This document shows, one piece after another, positions 44,530 through 53,268 of a DNA stretch of 64,000 bases. The position numbers and the translations under genes were made by a program. A model generated the notes under the pieces. The model was not told the origin of the DNA. It did no database searches and saw only the letters and a list, made by a program, of their open reading frames with translations. Origin of the DNA: Mycolicibacterium aichiense (lineage in GTDB: Bacteria > Actinomycetota > Actinomycetes > Mycobacteriales > Mycobacteriaceae); NCBI RefSeq assembly GCF_010726245.1, contig NZ_AP022561.1:620001-684000 (forward strand). Reading direction: 5' to 3'. Positions within the stretch are counted from its first letter, which is position 1. Every line of letters begins with the position of its first letter.

Positions 44530-44955
44530 TCACTGAACCGCCTGGCCGAACTGCATGCCGTCCATGTTCCAGTAGCCCCGCATGTTGGTGATCAGGCCGG
44601 CGTCGTTGACGGAGTAGGTGAACACACCGCGCACCGTGCTGGTCATTCCGCCCTCGAACTGGCTGCGCAGCACCAGGATGTGCGCAACCTCGTTGGCCGA
44701 GCTCGATGGGAACGTCTCCTCGCAGGTGACGCGAAGGTTGTTGACGGCGATGTTGGCGTCGTAGAAGTCGGCGACGGCCGCCTTGCCCCGCACGCCGTTG
44801 CCGTCGGGGTTGGTGATGGCCTGCCCGATCGGGTCCTCGATCACGACATCGTCGGCCATCAGGGCCAACCAGCCCTCGCGGTCGTGGGACATCACGGCGC
44901 GCCAGGATGCCTGCGATGCGGCCAGTGCGGGAGTTTGTTCGGTGGTGGTGGACAT
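44530..44955 (-). CDS. SnoaL/ketosteroid isomerase-like protein (Rv0760c-like)
   Basis: This 141-residue protein has the NTF2-like alpha+beta cone fold, with SWRAVMSHDREGWLALMADDVVIEDPIG (about residues 17-44) forming the first helices and the pocket. It is close to Rv0760c, whose structure resembles delta5-3-ketosteroid isomerase and binds steroids, but whose isomerase activity is not established in vivo. AAGGAG precedes the ATG. It lies between a flavin reductase and an SDR gene in a redox cluster, which fits a steroid- or terpenoid-handling role. Confidence 0.88.
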   Translation of the reverse strand: MSTTTEQTPALAASQASWRAVMSHDREGWLALMADDVVIEDPIGQAITNPDGNGVRGKAAVADFYDANIAVNNLRVTCEETFPSSSANEVAHILVLRSQFEGGMTSTVRGVFTYSVNDAGLITNMRGYWNMDGMQFGQAVQ

Positions 44956-44971
44956 CAGATTCTCCTTATGC

Positions 44972-44999
44972 TGTCAGATACCGGGGGTTTGTCAGATAC
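44972..44999. repeat. 10-bp direct repeat at the flavin reductase stop / SnoaL leader
   Basis: TGTCAGATAC is present twice with an 18-base period. The second copy contains the stop codon of the flavin reductase gene and the first lies in the SnoaL leader, just upstream of its ribosome binding site. It looks like a small local duplication. Confidence 0.7.
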
Positions 45000-46944
45000 T
45001 GCAGGCGGCGCGAGCGCCATCGTCGGTGGCTTTACGGATCAGTCCCAGACCGGTGCAGTCGCCAACGGCATGAACCTTGGCGCCGGGCAACCGGTCGGTG
45101 AGGGCGTCGAACAGGGCGGTGTCCGCCTCGAGACGGCCGGTGATGATCACGGCGTCGGCCGCGAGTTCGCGGCGGGTGCCGCCGTGCGGAGTGAACACCA
45201 CGCTGTCGTCCGTGATCTGGTGCACGTCGGCGCGCACGTGCAGCGGCACCCCCAGGCGGTCGAGCCGGTCCATGTGTTCGGTGCGACGCTTGAGGCCCAC
45301 TTCGGCGGCGATGGTCCGGCCGGATTCCAGCACAGTGACGAATCTGTCTTGGGCGCAGAGATATTCGGCGAGCTGGATTGCTGCGAGGCTGCCGCCGACG
45401 ATCACGACTCGGCGACCAGCCGGGAGCGCGGCAGGGTTCACCAGCAAGTCGCGCACCCCATGACCGCTGATCACCCGGGAATGGCGGGCCCCGTCGATGT
45501 CGGGTACCGCGATCTCCGCGCCGGTCGCGACGATCACCGCATCTGGCTCCAGTGCGGCGACCTCGTCGACGCCGACCGCGTGTGACATCTCCAGCGTCAC
45601 GGTGCTGGCGGCGATCTCACCGCGCAGGTACCGCAGGAACGGTTCGTTCTCCGGATGCACGATCGACGCCCACACCAGAGCGCCGCCCAATTCGGCGTTG
45701 CGCTCGAACAACGTGACCTGGTGCCCCCGTTCGGCGGCCACCCGGGCGGCCTCCAGACCGCCTGGCCCGCCGCCGACGACGACGACGTGCTTGGGCTCCG
45801 CGACCGGGTGCGCCGCGAGTTCACGTTCCTTACCGGTGCGGGGGTTCACCGCGCAGTCGACCGAGAATCGCTGCTCCATGGCGTCGATGCAGTTCTCGCA
45901 CGAGATGCATCGGCGAACCCGATCCGATTGGCCGGCGTGAAGTTTGGCGGCCAGGTTCGGATCTGCCAGCATCGGCCGGCCCATCGCGATGAAGTCCGCG
46001 CGGCCGTCGGCGAGGATCTGCTCGGCGCGCGCCGGGTCGTGGATGCGGCCCACCGCGATCACCGGCACATCGACCACCTGCTTCACCGCGGCCGCGGCAC
46101 CCACGTTGAGTGCGTCGCCGTCGTCGGCGGCATTCACCATCCCGGTGACCAGGCGGTCGATCACCCCACCGCTGACGTGGAAGGCATCGACGCCGGCCGC
46201 CACCAGTTGCGGTGCCATCTGCGCCGTCTCGTAGCTCGGGCGGCCGCCGGCCACCCGTTCGTAGCCGGAGATGCGCAGCGTGATCGGCAAGGCGTCGCCG
46301 ATCTCTGATCGGATGGCCGCCAGCGTCTGCAACACCACCCGGATGCGGCCACCGGCCGTGTCGCCGCGGTAGTCGTCGATGCGCCGGTTGCGTTGGGGTG
46401 CAAGGAAAGAGCCCAGGAACATGTATCCGTGGGCAGCGTGGAGTTCGATGCCGTCATAGCCGGCCTCGGCCGCGCGGCGCACGGCGGCTTTGAACAGGTC
46501 GATGATCCCGGTCAACTGGGCCTCGGTCACCTCGGCCGAGGGACGTCCGGTCAGATAGGACGGGATCACCGACGGGCCGAGCGATGTGACGCCGTGCATC
46601 TCGGGTCCGAGCCCGTCGGGGCCGGCGTGCACGATCTGCGGCTGGATCTTCGCGCCATGCTCGTGCACGGCCTCGACCAGTGCACGGTGGGCGCTCACTG
46701 ACTCGTCGGTGCCGAGGTGCAGCCCGCCCGGAGTCTCGGGCTGCAGGTGGTCGATGCCGGTGGCGCCCACGGTGATCAACCCGACGCCGCCTTCGGCGCG
46801 GGCGGCGAAGTAGTCGCGGGTGCGCTGCGACGGCAGACCGTCGGGCGTGCCGTACATGGTCTCCATCGGAGACATCACGAGCCTGTTGCGCACCGTCATC
46901 GAGCCGATGCGGCCTTCACACAACAGGTTCGGGAAGGTGCTCAT
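44992..46944 (-). CDS. NADH:flavin oxidoreductase / 2,4-dienoyl-CoA reductase family protein
   Basis: This 650-residue protein combines an N-terminal OYE-like FMN barrel (about residues 1-340), a 4Fe-4S motif RCISCENCIDAMEQRFSVDC (about 341-360) and a C-terminal FAD/NAD(P) domain. The latter has VVVVGGGPGGLEAARVAAERG (about 383-403) and VVIVGGSLAAIQLAEYL. Such enzymes reduce enoyl or dienoyl-CoA esters, or steroid and terpenoid enones. It is inserted between adhB and the SnoaL gene relative to the M. tuberculosis order. A strong hairpin at 46962-47008 separates it from adhB, so it may have its own promoter. Confidence 0.88.
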   Translation of the reverse strand: MSTFPNLLCEGRIGSMTVRNRLVMSPMETMYGTPDGLPSQRTRDYFAARAEGGVGLITVGATGIDHLQPETPGGLHLGTDESVSAHRALVEAVHEHGAKIQPQIVHAGPDGLGPEMHGVTSLGPSVIPSYLTGRPSAEVTEAQLTGIIDLFKAAVRRAAEAGYDGIELHAAHGYMFLGSFLAPQRNRRIDDYRGDTAGGRIRVVLQTLAAIRSEIGDALPITLRISGYERVAGGRPSYETAQMAPQLVAAGVDAFHVSGGVIDRLVTGMVNAADDGDALNVGAAAAVKQVVDVPVIAVGRIHDPARAEQILADGRADFIAMGRPMLADPNLAAKLHAGQSDRVRRCISCENCIDAMEQRFSVDCAVNPRTGKERELAAHPVAEPKHVVVVGGGPGGLEAARVAAERGHQVTLFERNAELGGALVWASIVHPENEPFLRYLRGEIAASTVTLEMSHAVGVDEVAALEPDAVIVATGAEIAVPDIDGARHSRVISGHGVRDLLVNPAALPAGRRVVIVGGSLAAIQLAEYLCAQDRFVTVLESGRTIAAEVGLKRRTEHMDRLDRLGVPLHVRADVHQITDDSVVFTPHGGTRRELAADAVIITGRLEADTALFDALTDRLPGAKVHAVGDCTGLGLIRKATDDGARAACSI

Positions 46945-46961
46945 GGGCGCTGCACCATGAA

Positions 46962-47008
46962 TTCCGGGCCGTGCCCGCGCCTTTCGGCAAGGCGGGCACG
47001 GCCCGGAA
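46962..47008 (-). terminator. Strong hairpin terminator after adhB
   Basis: TTCCGGGCCGTGCCCGC and its exact complement form a 17-base-pair stem around a 13-base loop. It starts 24 bases after the adhB stop on the minus strand. There is no T-run after it, which is common for mycobacterial intrinsic terminators. It would also form on the plus strand, but no rightward gene needs it. Confidence 0.75.
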
Positions 47009-47031
47009 GGTCCATCAGGGACACGCGCAGG

Positions 47032-48165
47032 TCAGCGGTCCTCGTCGGTGTAGCGGATGACGCCGCGGATGTTGCGACCCTCCAGCATGTCCGCGTAGCC
47101 CTCGTTGACCTGCTCGAGGCGGTACTGCCGGGTCACCATGTCGTCGAGGTTCAGCCGGCCCGCCTTGTACATCGACAGCAGCTGCGGGATGTCGTAGTGC
47201 GGGTTGCCGCCACCGAAGATGGTGCCCTGCAAGCGCTTCTGCATCAGGGTCAGCATCGCCAGGTTCAGCGTGACATTGCTGTCGGCCATGTTCGCCACGG
47301 CGGTGGCGACCACGGTGCCGCCCTTGGCGGTGATGTTCATGTAGTGGTCGATGTCCTCGCCCTTGAGCTCGCCCACGGTGACGATGGTCTTGTGCGCCAT
47401 CCGTCCCTGGGTGACTTCGGCAACGCCGGCCATCGCGCTGAAGATGTCGGGGTAGGCGTGGGTGGCACCGAACTTCAGTGCGTTGTCCCGCTTGAACTCG
47501 ACCGGGTCGACGGCGAAGATGTTGCGCGCGCCGGCGTTCAGCGCGCCCTGCAGGGCACCGGTTCCGACGCCGCCGACGCCGACGATCACCACGTCGTCGC
47601 CGGGGCGGACGTCACCGCTGCGGACGGCCGAGCCGTAGCCGGTGGTCACGCCGCAGCCGACCAGGCAGGCCACCTCGAACGGGATGGTCGGGTCGATCTT
47701 CACCACCGAGCTCTTGTGCACCACCATGTACGGGCTGAAGGTGCCCAGCAGCGTCATCGGGATGACCGGCTGGCCGTTCTTCACGGCGTGGATGCGGTGG
47801 GTGCCGTCGGACACCGCGGTGCCGGCCAGCAGGCCAGCGCCCAGGTCGCACAGGTTGCGCAGCCCTTCCTGGCAGGCCGGACACTCACCACACGACGGGA
47901 TGAACGAGAGCACCACGTGATCGCCGGGGGCCAGGTGCTCGACGCCCGGGCCTACCTCGGTGACGATTCCGGCGCCCTCGTGACCGCCCAGAACCGGGAA
48001 ACCGGCCATCGGGATGTCGCCGGTGACCAGATGGTGGTCGCTGTGGCACATGCCCGAAGCTTCCATCTGGATTTTGACTTCATCTTTGACCGGGTCGCCG
48101 ATCTCGATTTCCTCGATCGACCACGGTTGGTTGAACTCCCAGATGAGAGCACCTTTTGTCTTCAC
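47032..48165 (-). CDS. adhB: Zinc-dependent alcohol dehydrogenase AdhB (NDMA-dependent type)
   Basis: This 377-residue zinc MDR has catalytic ligands Cys40, His62/Glu63 and Cys near 167 (LVGCGVTTGYG), structural zinc Cys in SCGECPACQEGLRNLC (about residues 92-107) and the NAD loop VGVGGVGTGALQGAL. The family uses a tightly bound NADH and accepts nitrosodimethylaniline as an artificial acceptor in vitro; it oxidises primary alcohols. The start is GTG with GGAGG 7 bases upstream. It matches Rv0761c. A KstR-like site and a leader hairpin lie in the 171-base gap upstream. Confidence 0.93.
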   Translation of the reverse strand: MKTKGALIWEFNQPWSIEEIEIGDPVKDEVKIQMEASGMCHSDHHLVTGDIPMAGFPVLGGHEGAGIVTEVGPGVEHLAPGDHVVLSFIPSCGECPACQEGLRNLCDLGAGLLAGTAVSDGTHRIHAVKNGQPVIPMTLLGTFSPYMVVHKSSVVKIDPTIPFEVACLVGCGVTTGYGSAVRSGDVRPGDDVVIVGVGGVGTGALQGALNAGARNIFAVDPVEFKRDNALKFGATHAYPDIFSAMAGVAEVTQGRMAHKTIVTVGELKGEDIDHYMNITAKGGTVVATAVANMADSNVTLNLAMLTLMQKRLQGTIFGGGNPHYDIPQLLSMYKAGRLNLDDMVTRQYRLEQVNEGYADMLEGRNIRGVIRYTDEDR

Positions 48166-48182
48166 AGCGAACCTCCACTCGC

Positions 48183-48203
48183 AAAACCCGACCCCGGGGT
48201 TTT
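48183..48203. other. Hairpin in the adhB leader
   Basis: AAAACCC and GGGTTTT form a perfect 7-base stem around the loop GACCCCG, 18 bases upstream of the adhB start. On the minus strand the stem ends in a T-run before the ribosome binding site, so it could act as an attenuator or as the terminator for the upstream SnoaL-like gene. Which one is not decidable from sequence. Confidence 0.5.
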
Positions 48204-48246
48204 CCAGGGCGGCCGGCCGTGCCGGATGGTCAATCTAGGCAAGAAT

Positions 48247-48260
48247 TAGAACGTGTTCCT
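48247..48260. promoter_or_regulatory. KstR-like motif upstream of adhB
   Basis: tagAACgtGTTcct fits seven of eight fixed positions of TnnAACnnGTTnnA, and GAACGTGTTC is itself a perfect 10-base palindrome. It lies about 82 bases upstream of the adhB start, in the gap that separates adhB from the cyp51 genes. Confidence 0.5.
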
Positions 48261-48336
48261 GTCCTGCTGACCATTATGACCTCCGTCACTTTCCAAGTCA
48301 CTGCCGGGGGCCGATTACTTGACGCCTGTCGAGTAT

Positions 48337-48885
48337 TCACCAGATCGGTACCGGAGCCTCACCGAGGGGGTAGTAACCGGGCAGCTTCTCACCGGCGACG
48401 CTGCGCTCGATGCGCTTCTGCATGGTGGGGGTCAGATCGCCCGACGAGATCAGCTTGACGAAGGCCTTCTGCACGTGGCCGAAGTCGAAGAAGTCGCGCT
48501 GCCACTCGATCAGCAGATCGTCGTTGAGCCGGAACCAGCTGCCGCCGATGCCGTAAATCTCGTCGCGGGTGCCGTCGGACTTGTTGGCGATCTGCTTCCA
48601 GAACCCGACGATCTCGTTCTGCTTCTCGTCGACAAGGACCTTCTGGTACTCGTAGACCCAGTTCTCCAGGCCTTCCATCTCCATGCCGAGTGCGACATCG
48701 CGGATCTCGTCTTTGCCGACGCACATCACGTCTTCCTTGGGCCCGATGTTCCAGCCGTAGGTGGCGTCGTCGGTGTAGAACTCCGCGAGGTTCTTCCAGT
48801 CGCCGGCCGCCTCGGAGTCTTTGTTGGCCTGCAGCCAGCGCTGGACCCAGTCGTCGAGTGCTTCTCGTTTGGAAGATGAAGTCAT
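48337..48885 (-). CDS. SnoaL/NTF2-like protein (Rv0762c-like)
   Basis: This 182-residue protein starts MTSSSKREALDDWVQRWLQ, has the NTF2-like pocket helices with NLAEFYTDDATYGWNIGPKEDVMCVG, and a C-terminal stretch ERSVAGEKLPGYYPLGEAPVPIW. There are no transmembrane or export signals. It follows the ferredoxin by 11 bases and is part of the cyp51-ferredoxin leftward operon, as Rv0762c is. Members of this fold act as isomerases or ligand-binding proteins; no specific function is established for this one. Confidence 0.87.
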   Translation of the reverse strand: MTSSSKREALDDWVQRWLQANKDSEAAGDWKNLAEFYTDDATYGWNIGPKEDVMCVGKDEIRDVALGMEMEGLENWVYEYQKVLVDEKQNEIVGFWKQIANKSDGTRDEIYGIGGSWFRLNDDLLIEWQRDFFDFGHVQKAFVKLISSGDLTPTMQKRIERSVAGEKLPGYYPLGEAPVPIW

Positions 48886-48896
48886 TGTTCCGCCTT

Positions 48897-49109
<213 letters not shown>

Positions 49110-50468
49110 TCACGCCTTCACTCGCTTGCGGTAGCGGACCTTCGCCGGCCGGGCCAGCTGCACCACCATCTTGGAGTGGTCGTTCTGATAGCTCTCCGGC
49201 GGCTGTGCCATCTCGAACTCATACTCCCGCAACAGAACCGAGAAGATCGCCTTGATCTGCATCTGGGCGAACGCGGCACCGACGCACCGGTGTCGCCCGG
49301 CGCCGAAGGGGATCCAGGTCCAGCGGTTGACGATGTCTTCCTGCCGGGGCTTCTCATAGCGATCCGGGTCGAAGGCATCCGGGTTGGGGAAGTCCTCGGG
49401 GATCCGGTTGGAGATCGCCGGTGAGGCGGCCACCATCTGGCCCTTGTGGATCGGATAACCCTGCACCTCGAACTCGTCCTGGGCCACCCGCATCAGGATG
49501 ATCAGCGGCGGGTGCAGTCGCAGCGTCTCCTTCAGCGCGTTGTCGATGTTCGGGATCTGGCGCAGCGCATGGAAACTCACCTCCTGGCCGTCGGCGTAGA
49601 GGTCGTCGAGCTCCTGCTGCACCTTGGCGTAGTAGTCGGGGTTGCGCAGCAGCTCGATCAGCGTCCACGACGAGGTGCCCGAGCTGGTGTGGTGCCCGGC
49701 GAACATCAGTGAGATGAACATGCCGGTGACCTCGTTGGCCGAGAAGCGCGGATTGCCCTCTTCGTCCTTGATGGACACCAGGACGTCGAGCAGGTCGCGA
49801 TCGCTCTTGTCGGTGGGCGGGTTGGCGATTCGGCCGGTCATGACCTCCTGCACCAGCTCCACCAGGCTGGCCCTGGCTTCGTCACGGATCCGGAAGCTCT
49901 CGATCGGAAGGTAGGGGTCGACGTAGCAGAGCGGGTCGGTGCCGCGCTCGAGCAGGTGGTAGTAGTTCGCGAATCGCGAGTCGAGCTGGTTGCGGAACTT
50001 CAGTCCGATCAGGCATGCGGTCGAGGTGTAGATGGTGAGCTCGGCGAAGAACTCCAGCAGATCGATTTCGCCTTCGTCGCCCCAGTTTTCGATCATCCGG
50101 CGCACTTCGTTCTCGATGGTCGCCGCGTGGCCCTTCATCTGCTCGCCGCGCAGCGCGGTGTTGTGCAGCATCTCCGCCCGACGCTCCGGGTCCGCGTCGA
50201 ACACCACGCCCTCGCCGAAGATCGGCGTCATGAACGGGTAGGCCTCGGCTTGGTTCAGGTCGGCGTCGGGGGAGCGGAAGAAGAACTCGTTGGCCTCGGA
50301 GCCGGTCAGCAGGATGACCTGCTTGTCGGCGAGCTGGAACCAGCCGAGATCACCACACTCCTCGCGGATGCGCTGCATCAGCCCGATCGGGTCGGTGCGG
50401 AACTCCTCCAGGTGGCCGTGTTCCTCCTCGCCACCGGAGACTCGCTGAACCTCTTTCGTGATGGTCAC
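49110..50468 (-). CDS. cyp51: Sterol 14-alpha-demethylase CYP51
   Basis: This 452-residue cytochrome P450 has the I-helix AGHHTSSGTSSW (about residues 255-266), the ExxR motif in ALKETLRLHPP, and the heme loop FGAGRHRCVGAAFA with Cys395. B'/C regions are those of CYP51, and it is close to Rv0764c. The protein removes the 14-alpha methyl group of sterols in vitro; its physiological substrate in mycobacteria, which do not make sterols de novo, is unsettled. The start is GTG overlapping the SDR stop by GTGA, so the operon cyp123-SDR-cyp51-ferredoxin-SnoaL is tightly coupled. Confidence 0.96.
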   Translation of the reverse strand: MTITKEVQRVSGGEEEHGHLEEFRTDPIGLMQRIREECGDLGWFQLADKQVILLTGSEANEFFFRSPDADLNQAEAYPFMTPIFGEGVVFDADPERRAEMLHNTALRGEQMKGHAATIENEVRRMIENWGDEGEIDLLEFFAELTIYTSTACLIGLKFRNQLDSRFANYYHLLERGTDPLCYVDPYLPIESFRIRDEARASLVELVQEVMTGRIANPPTDKSDRDLLDVLVSIKDEEGNPRFSANEVTGMFISLMFAGHHTSSGTSSWTLIELLRNPDYYAKVQQELDDLYADGQEVSFHALRQIPNIDNALKETLRLHPPLIILMRVAQDEFEVQGYPIHKGQMVAASPAISNRIPEDFPNPDAFDPDRYEKPRQEDIVNRWTWIPFGAGRHRCVGAAFAQMQIKAIFSVLLREYEFEMAQPPESYQNDHSKMVVQLARPAKVRYRKRVKA

Positions 50469-51289
50469 GATGGCATCCCTTCCTCGCCGAGGGCGAGCTT
50501 CTGGCGGTCTTTGTTGTCGGCCAACGGCGCTTCGGGCTGGAGCTCCATAGTGGCGATGAAGCTGCCGCGGGGGGTCTCCGCGACGAACGTGATGGCGCGG
50601 GCGAGGTCGGCGGCGCGCATGAAGTAGTCGTGTCGGGCCTGTCCCCACTTGGCCCAGTCCTCCAGTGCCGGTCCGATGAGTTCGGCCGGCAGGCTCCAGC
50701 CCATCGAGGTCTTGGTCGGGCCGGGATGGACGATCGAGGCGCGCACCCCGGTGCCTTCCAGTTCCATCTGGTAGTTGGTCACCATCGACACCAGGGCGGC
50801 CTTGGCCGCACCGTAGGCGCCCATGTGGGGCCGTGGCCGCAGCGACACATCAGATCCCACGAAGATCAGGTCGCCACGCTGCCGTTCGAGCATGCCTGGC
50901 AGGACTGCGGAGGCGACGCGGTAGGCGCCGACCAGATGGATCTGGATCTGGGACTCGAACTCGTCGACGCTGATCGAGTCGAGCTTGCCGAAGTAGGTGT
51001 CACCCGCACCGGCCACCAGTACCTCGATCTCGCCGAGTTCGGCGGTGGTCTGCTCTACGGCGGCCTTTACCGAGTCGGGGTCGGTGACGTCCAAGTGCAC
51101 TGCGATGGCCTCGCCACCGTCGGCACGGATCTTGTCCACGATCTCCTGCAGCTTGTCCACCCGACGGGCACCCAGAGCGACGGGAAAACCGTTGGCGGCC
51201 AGCTTGATCGCGGTGGCTTCACCGATACCGGACGAGGCACCGGCGACCAGCGCGGGCCTGCGGTCGGGAAGAGGGTCGAAACGGGGCAT
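50465..51289 (-). CDS. Short-chain dehydrogenase/reductase (Rv0765c-like)
   Basis: This 274-residue SDR has the loop AGASSGIGEAT (about residues 16-26), a VAGAGDTYFG strand, and the catalytic YGAAKAA (about 157-163) after a Ser in IFVGSDVS. It sits between cyp123 and cyp51 exactly as Rv0765c does. It probably processes an alcohol or ketone of the P450 substrate. Start ATG is chosen where the fold begins (MPRFDPLPDRRPALVAGASS), 22 bases after the cyp123 stop. Confidence 0.9.
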   Translation of the reverse strand: MPRFDPLPDRRPALVAGASSGIGEATAIKLAANGFPVALGARRVDKLQEIVDKIRADGGEAIAVHLDVTDPDSVKAAVEQTTAELGEIEVLVAGAGDTYFGKLDSISVDEFESQIQIHLVGAYRVASAVLPGMLERQRGDLIFVGSDVSLRPRPHMGAYGAAKAALVSMVTNYQMELEGTGVRASIVHPGPTKTSMGWSLPAELIGPALEDWAKWGQARHDYFMRAADLARAITFVAETPRGSFIATMELQPEAPLADNKDRQKLALGEEGMPS

Positions 51290-51311
51290 TCGGGAACCTT
51301 TCGGGCGTCCT

Positions 51312-52526
51312 TTAGCGGGGCTGCACTGTGATGGGCAGATGGGCGAAACCGCGGACATTGCTGGAGTGGACGCGCACCGAATTCGCTTCGTCGACCTCAT
51401 AGCCGCGGATACGTTTGAACAACTCCTCCAACGCAACCCGCGCCTCCATCCGGGCCAGGTGCGCACCGAGGCAGAAGTGTGCGCCGCTGCCGAAACTCTG
51501 CAGCTTGGCGCCGATGTCGCGACCGATCAGGTAATCGTCGGGACGCTCGAAGGCGCGCTCGTCACGGTGGGCCGATCCCGGCAGCAGCAGGACGACGTCG
51601 CCGTCGGGGATGACGGTGTCGTAGAGCGTCAGATCGCCGGCGACCGTGCGGGCCAGGATCTGGCTGGACGTGTCATAGCGCAGGGTCTCCTCGACCCACA
51701 GCGGTACGCGGGACAGGTCGGTGTAGACCTCGGCCAGCTGGTCGGGGTTCTTGTGACCCCAGAATGCGGCATTGGCAAGCAGTTTGGTGGTGGTCTCGTT
51801 GCCGGCGATGACCATCAGGAACATGAAGCCCAGCACTTCGTCGTCGGTGAGGCGGTCGCCGTCGATCTCCGCTTCCAGCAGGGCTGAGGTCAGGTCCTCG
51901 GTGGGACTCGTGCGCCGCTCCTCGACCATCGCCTGGTAGTAGACGATCAGGTTCAGCGACGCCTCGACCGCCTCTGGAGGAACGTCGGTGACACCCTCGT
52001 CGCGGTGCATCACGCCGTCGGCCCAGGCCCGTACCTGAACGCGGTCGGCTTCCGGTACGCCCATCAGTTCGGAGATGACGTCCATCGGCAGCTTGCCCGC
52101 GAACTCGTCGACGTAGTCCACCGTCTCCCCGGTGGCCGCCTTCTCCATCAGCACGTCGAGATGTTTGGTGGCGATCTCGGTCACCCGAGGCTCGAGTTCG
52201 CGAATCCGCCTCGGGGTGAAGCCTTTCGAGACCAGGGTCCGCAGCCGCAGGTGGGCCGGATCGTCCATCGCCAGGAACGACATGGTCTTGGAGGCATGCG
52301 GGCCGCGTGACGCCGGATCCAGCGAGACACCGAACTTGTTGGACAGCGTCGTGCTGTTGCGGAATCCCTGCAGGACGTCGGAGTGGCGGGACAGCGCCCA
52401 GAACTTCAGTTCCTCGTTGTAGTACAGCGGAGCCTCATCGCGCAGCCGCTTGTAGTACGGGTAGGGATCTTCGTGGAAGTCGTAGTTGTACGGGTCGAGC
52501 AGAATATCCGGACTCTGCACGCTCAT
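51312..52526 (-). CDS. cyp123: Cytochrome P450 CYP123
   Basis: This 404-residue bacterial class P450 has the I-helix MVIAGNETTTKLLANAA (about residues 237-253), ExxR in WVEETLRYDTSSQ, and the heme loop FGSGAHFCLGAHLAR with Cys352. The sequence and position match Rv0766c (CYP123A). Its natural substrate is unknown. The stop codon of the upstream TetR gene overlaps its ATG, so the regulator and P450s are one operon. Confidence 0.92.
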   Translation of the reverse strand: MSVQSPDILLDPYNYDFHEDPYPYYKRLRDEAPLYYNEELKFWALSRHSDVLQGFRNSTTLSNKFGVSLDPASRGPHASKTMSFLAMDDPAHLRLRTLVSKGFTPRRIRELEPRVTEIATKHLDVLMEKAATGETVDYVDEFAGKLPMDVISELMGVPEADRVQVRAWADGVMHRDEGVTDVPPEAVEASLNLIVYYQAMVEERRTSPTEDLTSALLEAEIDGDRLTDDEVLGFMFLMVIAGNETTTKLLANAAFWGHKNPDQLAEVYTDLSRVPLWVEETLRYDTSSQILARTVAGDLTLYDTVIPDGDVVLLLPGSAHRDERAFERPDDYLIGRDIGAKLQSFGSGAHFCLGAHLARMEARVALEELFKRIRGYEVDEANSVRVHSSNVRGFAHLPITVQPR

Positions 52527-53116
52527 TGGTTCTCTCCCAAGATAAGACTCACGACGTATTCCATTCGGTCGGCGACCTCGCGGTAGCTCAGGGTGCCGCT
52601 GCCGGCATGCACGAGCGCGCCGAAGTACGTCATCTCCAGTGCGGACACGATCTTCGGATCGGCGTCCGGTCCCAACGCCGACTTGATGCGCTTGTGGATC
52701 TCGGCGCCGATCCGGTCGCGCACCCGGACCACGCCGGCGTCGTTGCTCAGTACCGCGGTGGTGCAGGCCGCGGCGAACTCCGGCTCGTCGGCGATCACCA
52801 GCGCGAGGCTGCGCAGCGACTGCTGAACGCGGTGCAGACGGGGTTCGTTGACGTCGGTGAAGTAGGGCACCTCGAGGACGCGGTCGAGGTACACCTCGGC
52901 GATCAGGTGGTTCTTCGACGAGAAGTAGGTGTAGGCGGTGGCCGGTGCGACCTTCGCGCGCGCGGCGACGGCGCGGACGGTGAGGTCGGCGTAGGACGAC
53001 TCCCGCAGCATCTCCATGCCGGCCCGAAGCACCTTGCGGAAGGTTTCTTCCTGGCGGCGATTGCGCGGCACGTCATCCCCGTTGGGGCTGACAGCCGTGG
53101 CGGCATCGCTGGACAC
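52523..53116 (-). CDS. TetR-family regulator of the cyp123-cyp51 / aldA region (Rv0767c-like)
   Basis: This 197-residue protein has a TetR helix-turn-helix (about residues 20-66, VRAVAARAKVAPATAYTYFSSKNHLIAEVYLD) and a divergent ligand-binding core. It is first in the leftward operon and divergent from aldA. The GTG start lies inside the palindrome GGACACATGTCC, so binding there would be autoregulatory. The homologue in M. tuberculosis is Rv0767c. Confidence 0.9.
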   Translation of the reverse strand: MSSDAATAVSPNGDDVPRNRRQEETFRKVLRAGMEMLRESSYADLTVRAVAARAKVAPATAYTYFSSKNHLIAEVYLDRVLEVPYFTDVNEPRLHRVQQSLRSLALVIADEPEFAAACTTAVLSNDAGVVRVRDRIGAEIHKRIKSALGPDADPKIVSALEMTYFGALVHAGSGTLSYREVADRMEYVVSLILGENQ

Positions 53117-53122
53117 ATGTCC
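53111..53122. promoter_or_regulatory. Palindromic operator, copy 1, over the TetR start codon
   Basis: GGACA-CA-TGTCC is an inverted repeat identical to copy 2 except at one central base. It covers the GTG start of the TetR gene. Confidence 0.65.
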
Positions 53123-53256
53123 AAGTTATCGGAAGTGTGTCTGGCAAGGCAAGAGGCGGTAATGAATTACCTGTTCATGGCGTTCTTTGTGTGGTCCCAG
53201 GAGATACCCTTGCACCGCGCCCGCGTCTGCCGCTATGGTGCGAAAGACGAAATCTC

Positions 53257-53268
53257 GGACACGTGTCC
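53257..53268. promoter_or_regulatory. Palindromic operator, copy 2, upstream of aldA
   Basis: GGACACGTGTCC is a perfect 12-base palindrome, 22 bases before the aldA ATG and 146 bases from copy 1. A candidate promoter, TTGCAC at 53210-53215 and TATGGT at 53234-53239 with an 18-base spacer, would place the start of transcription just upstream of it. Confidence 0.7.
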
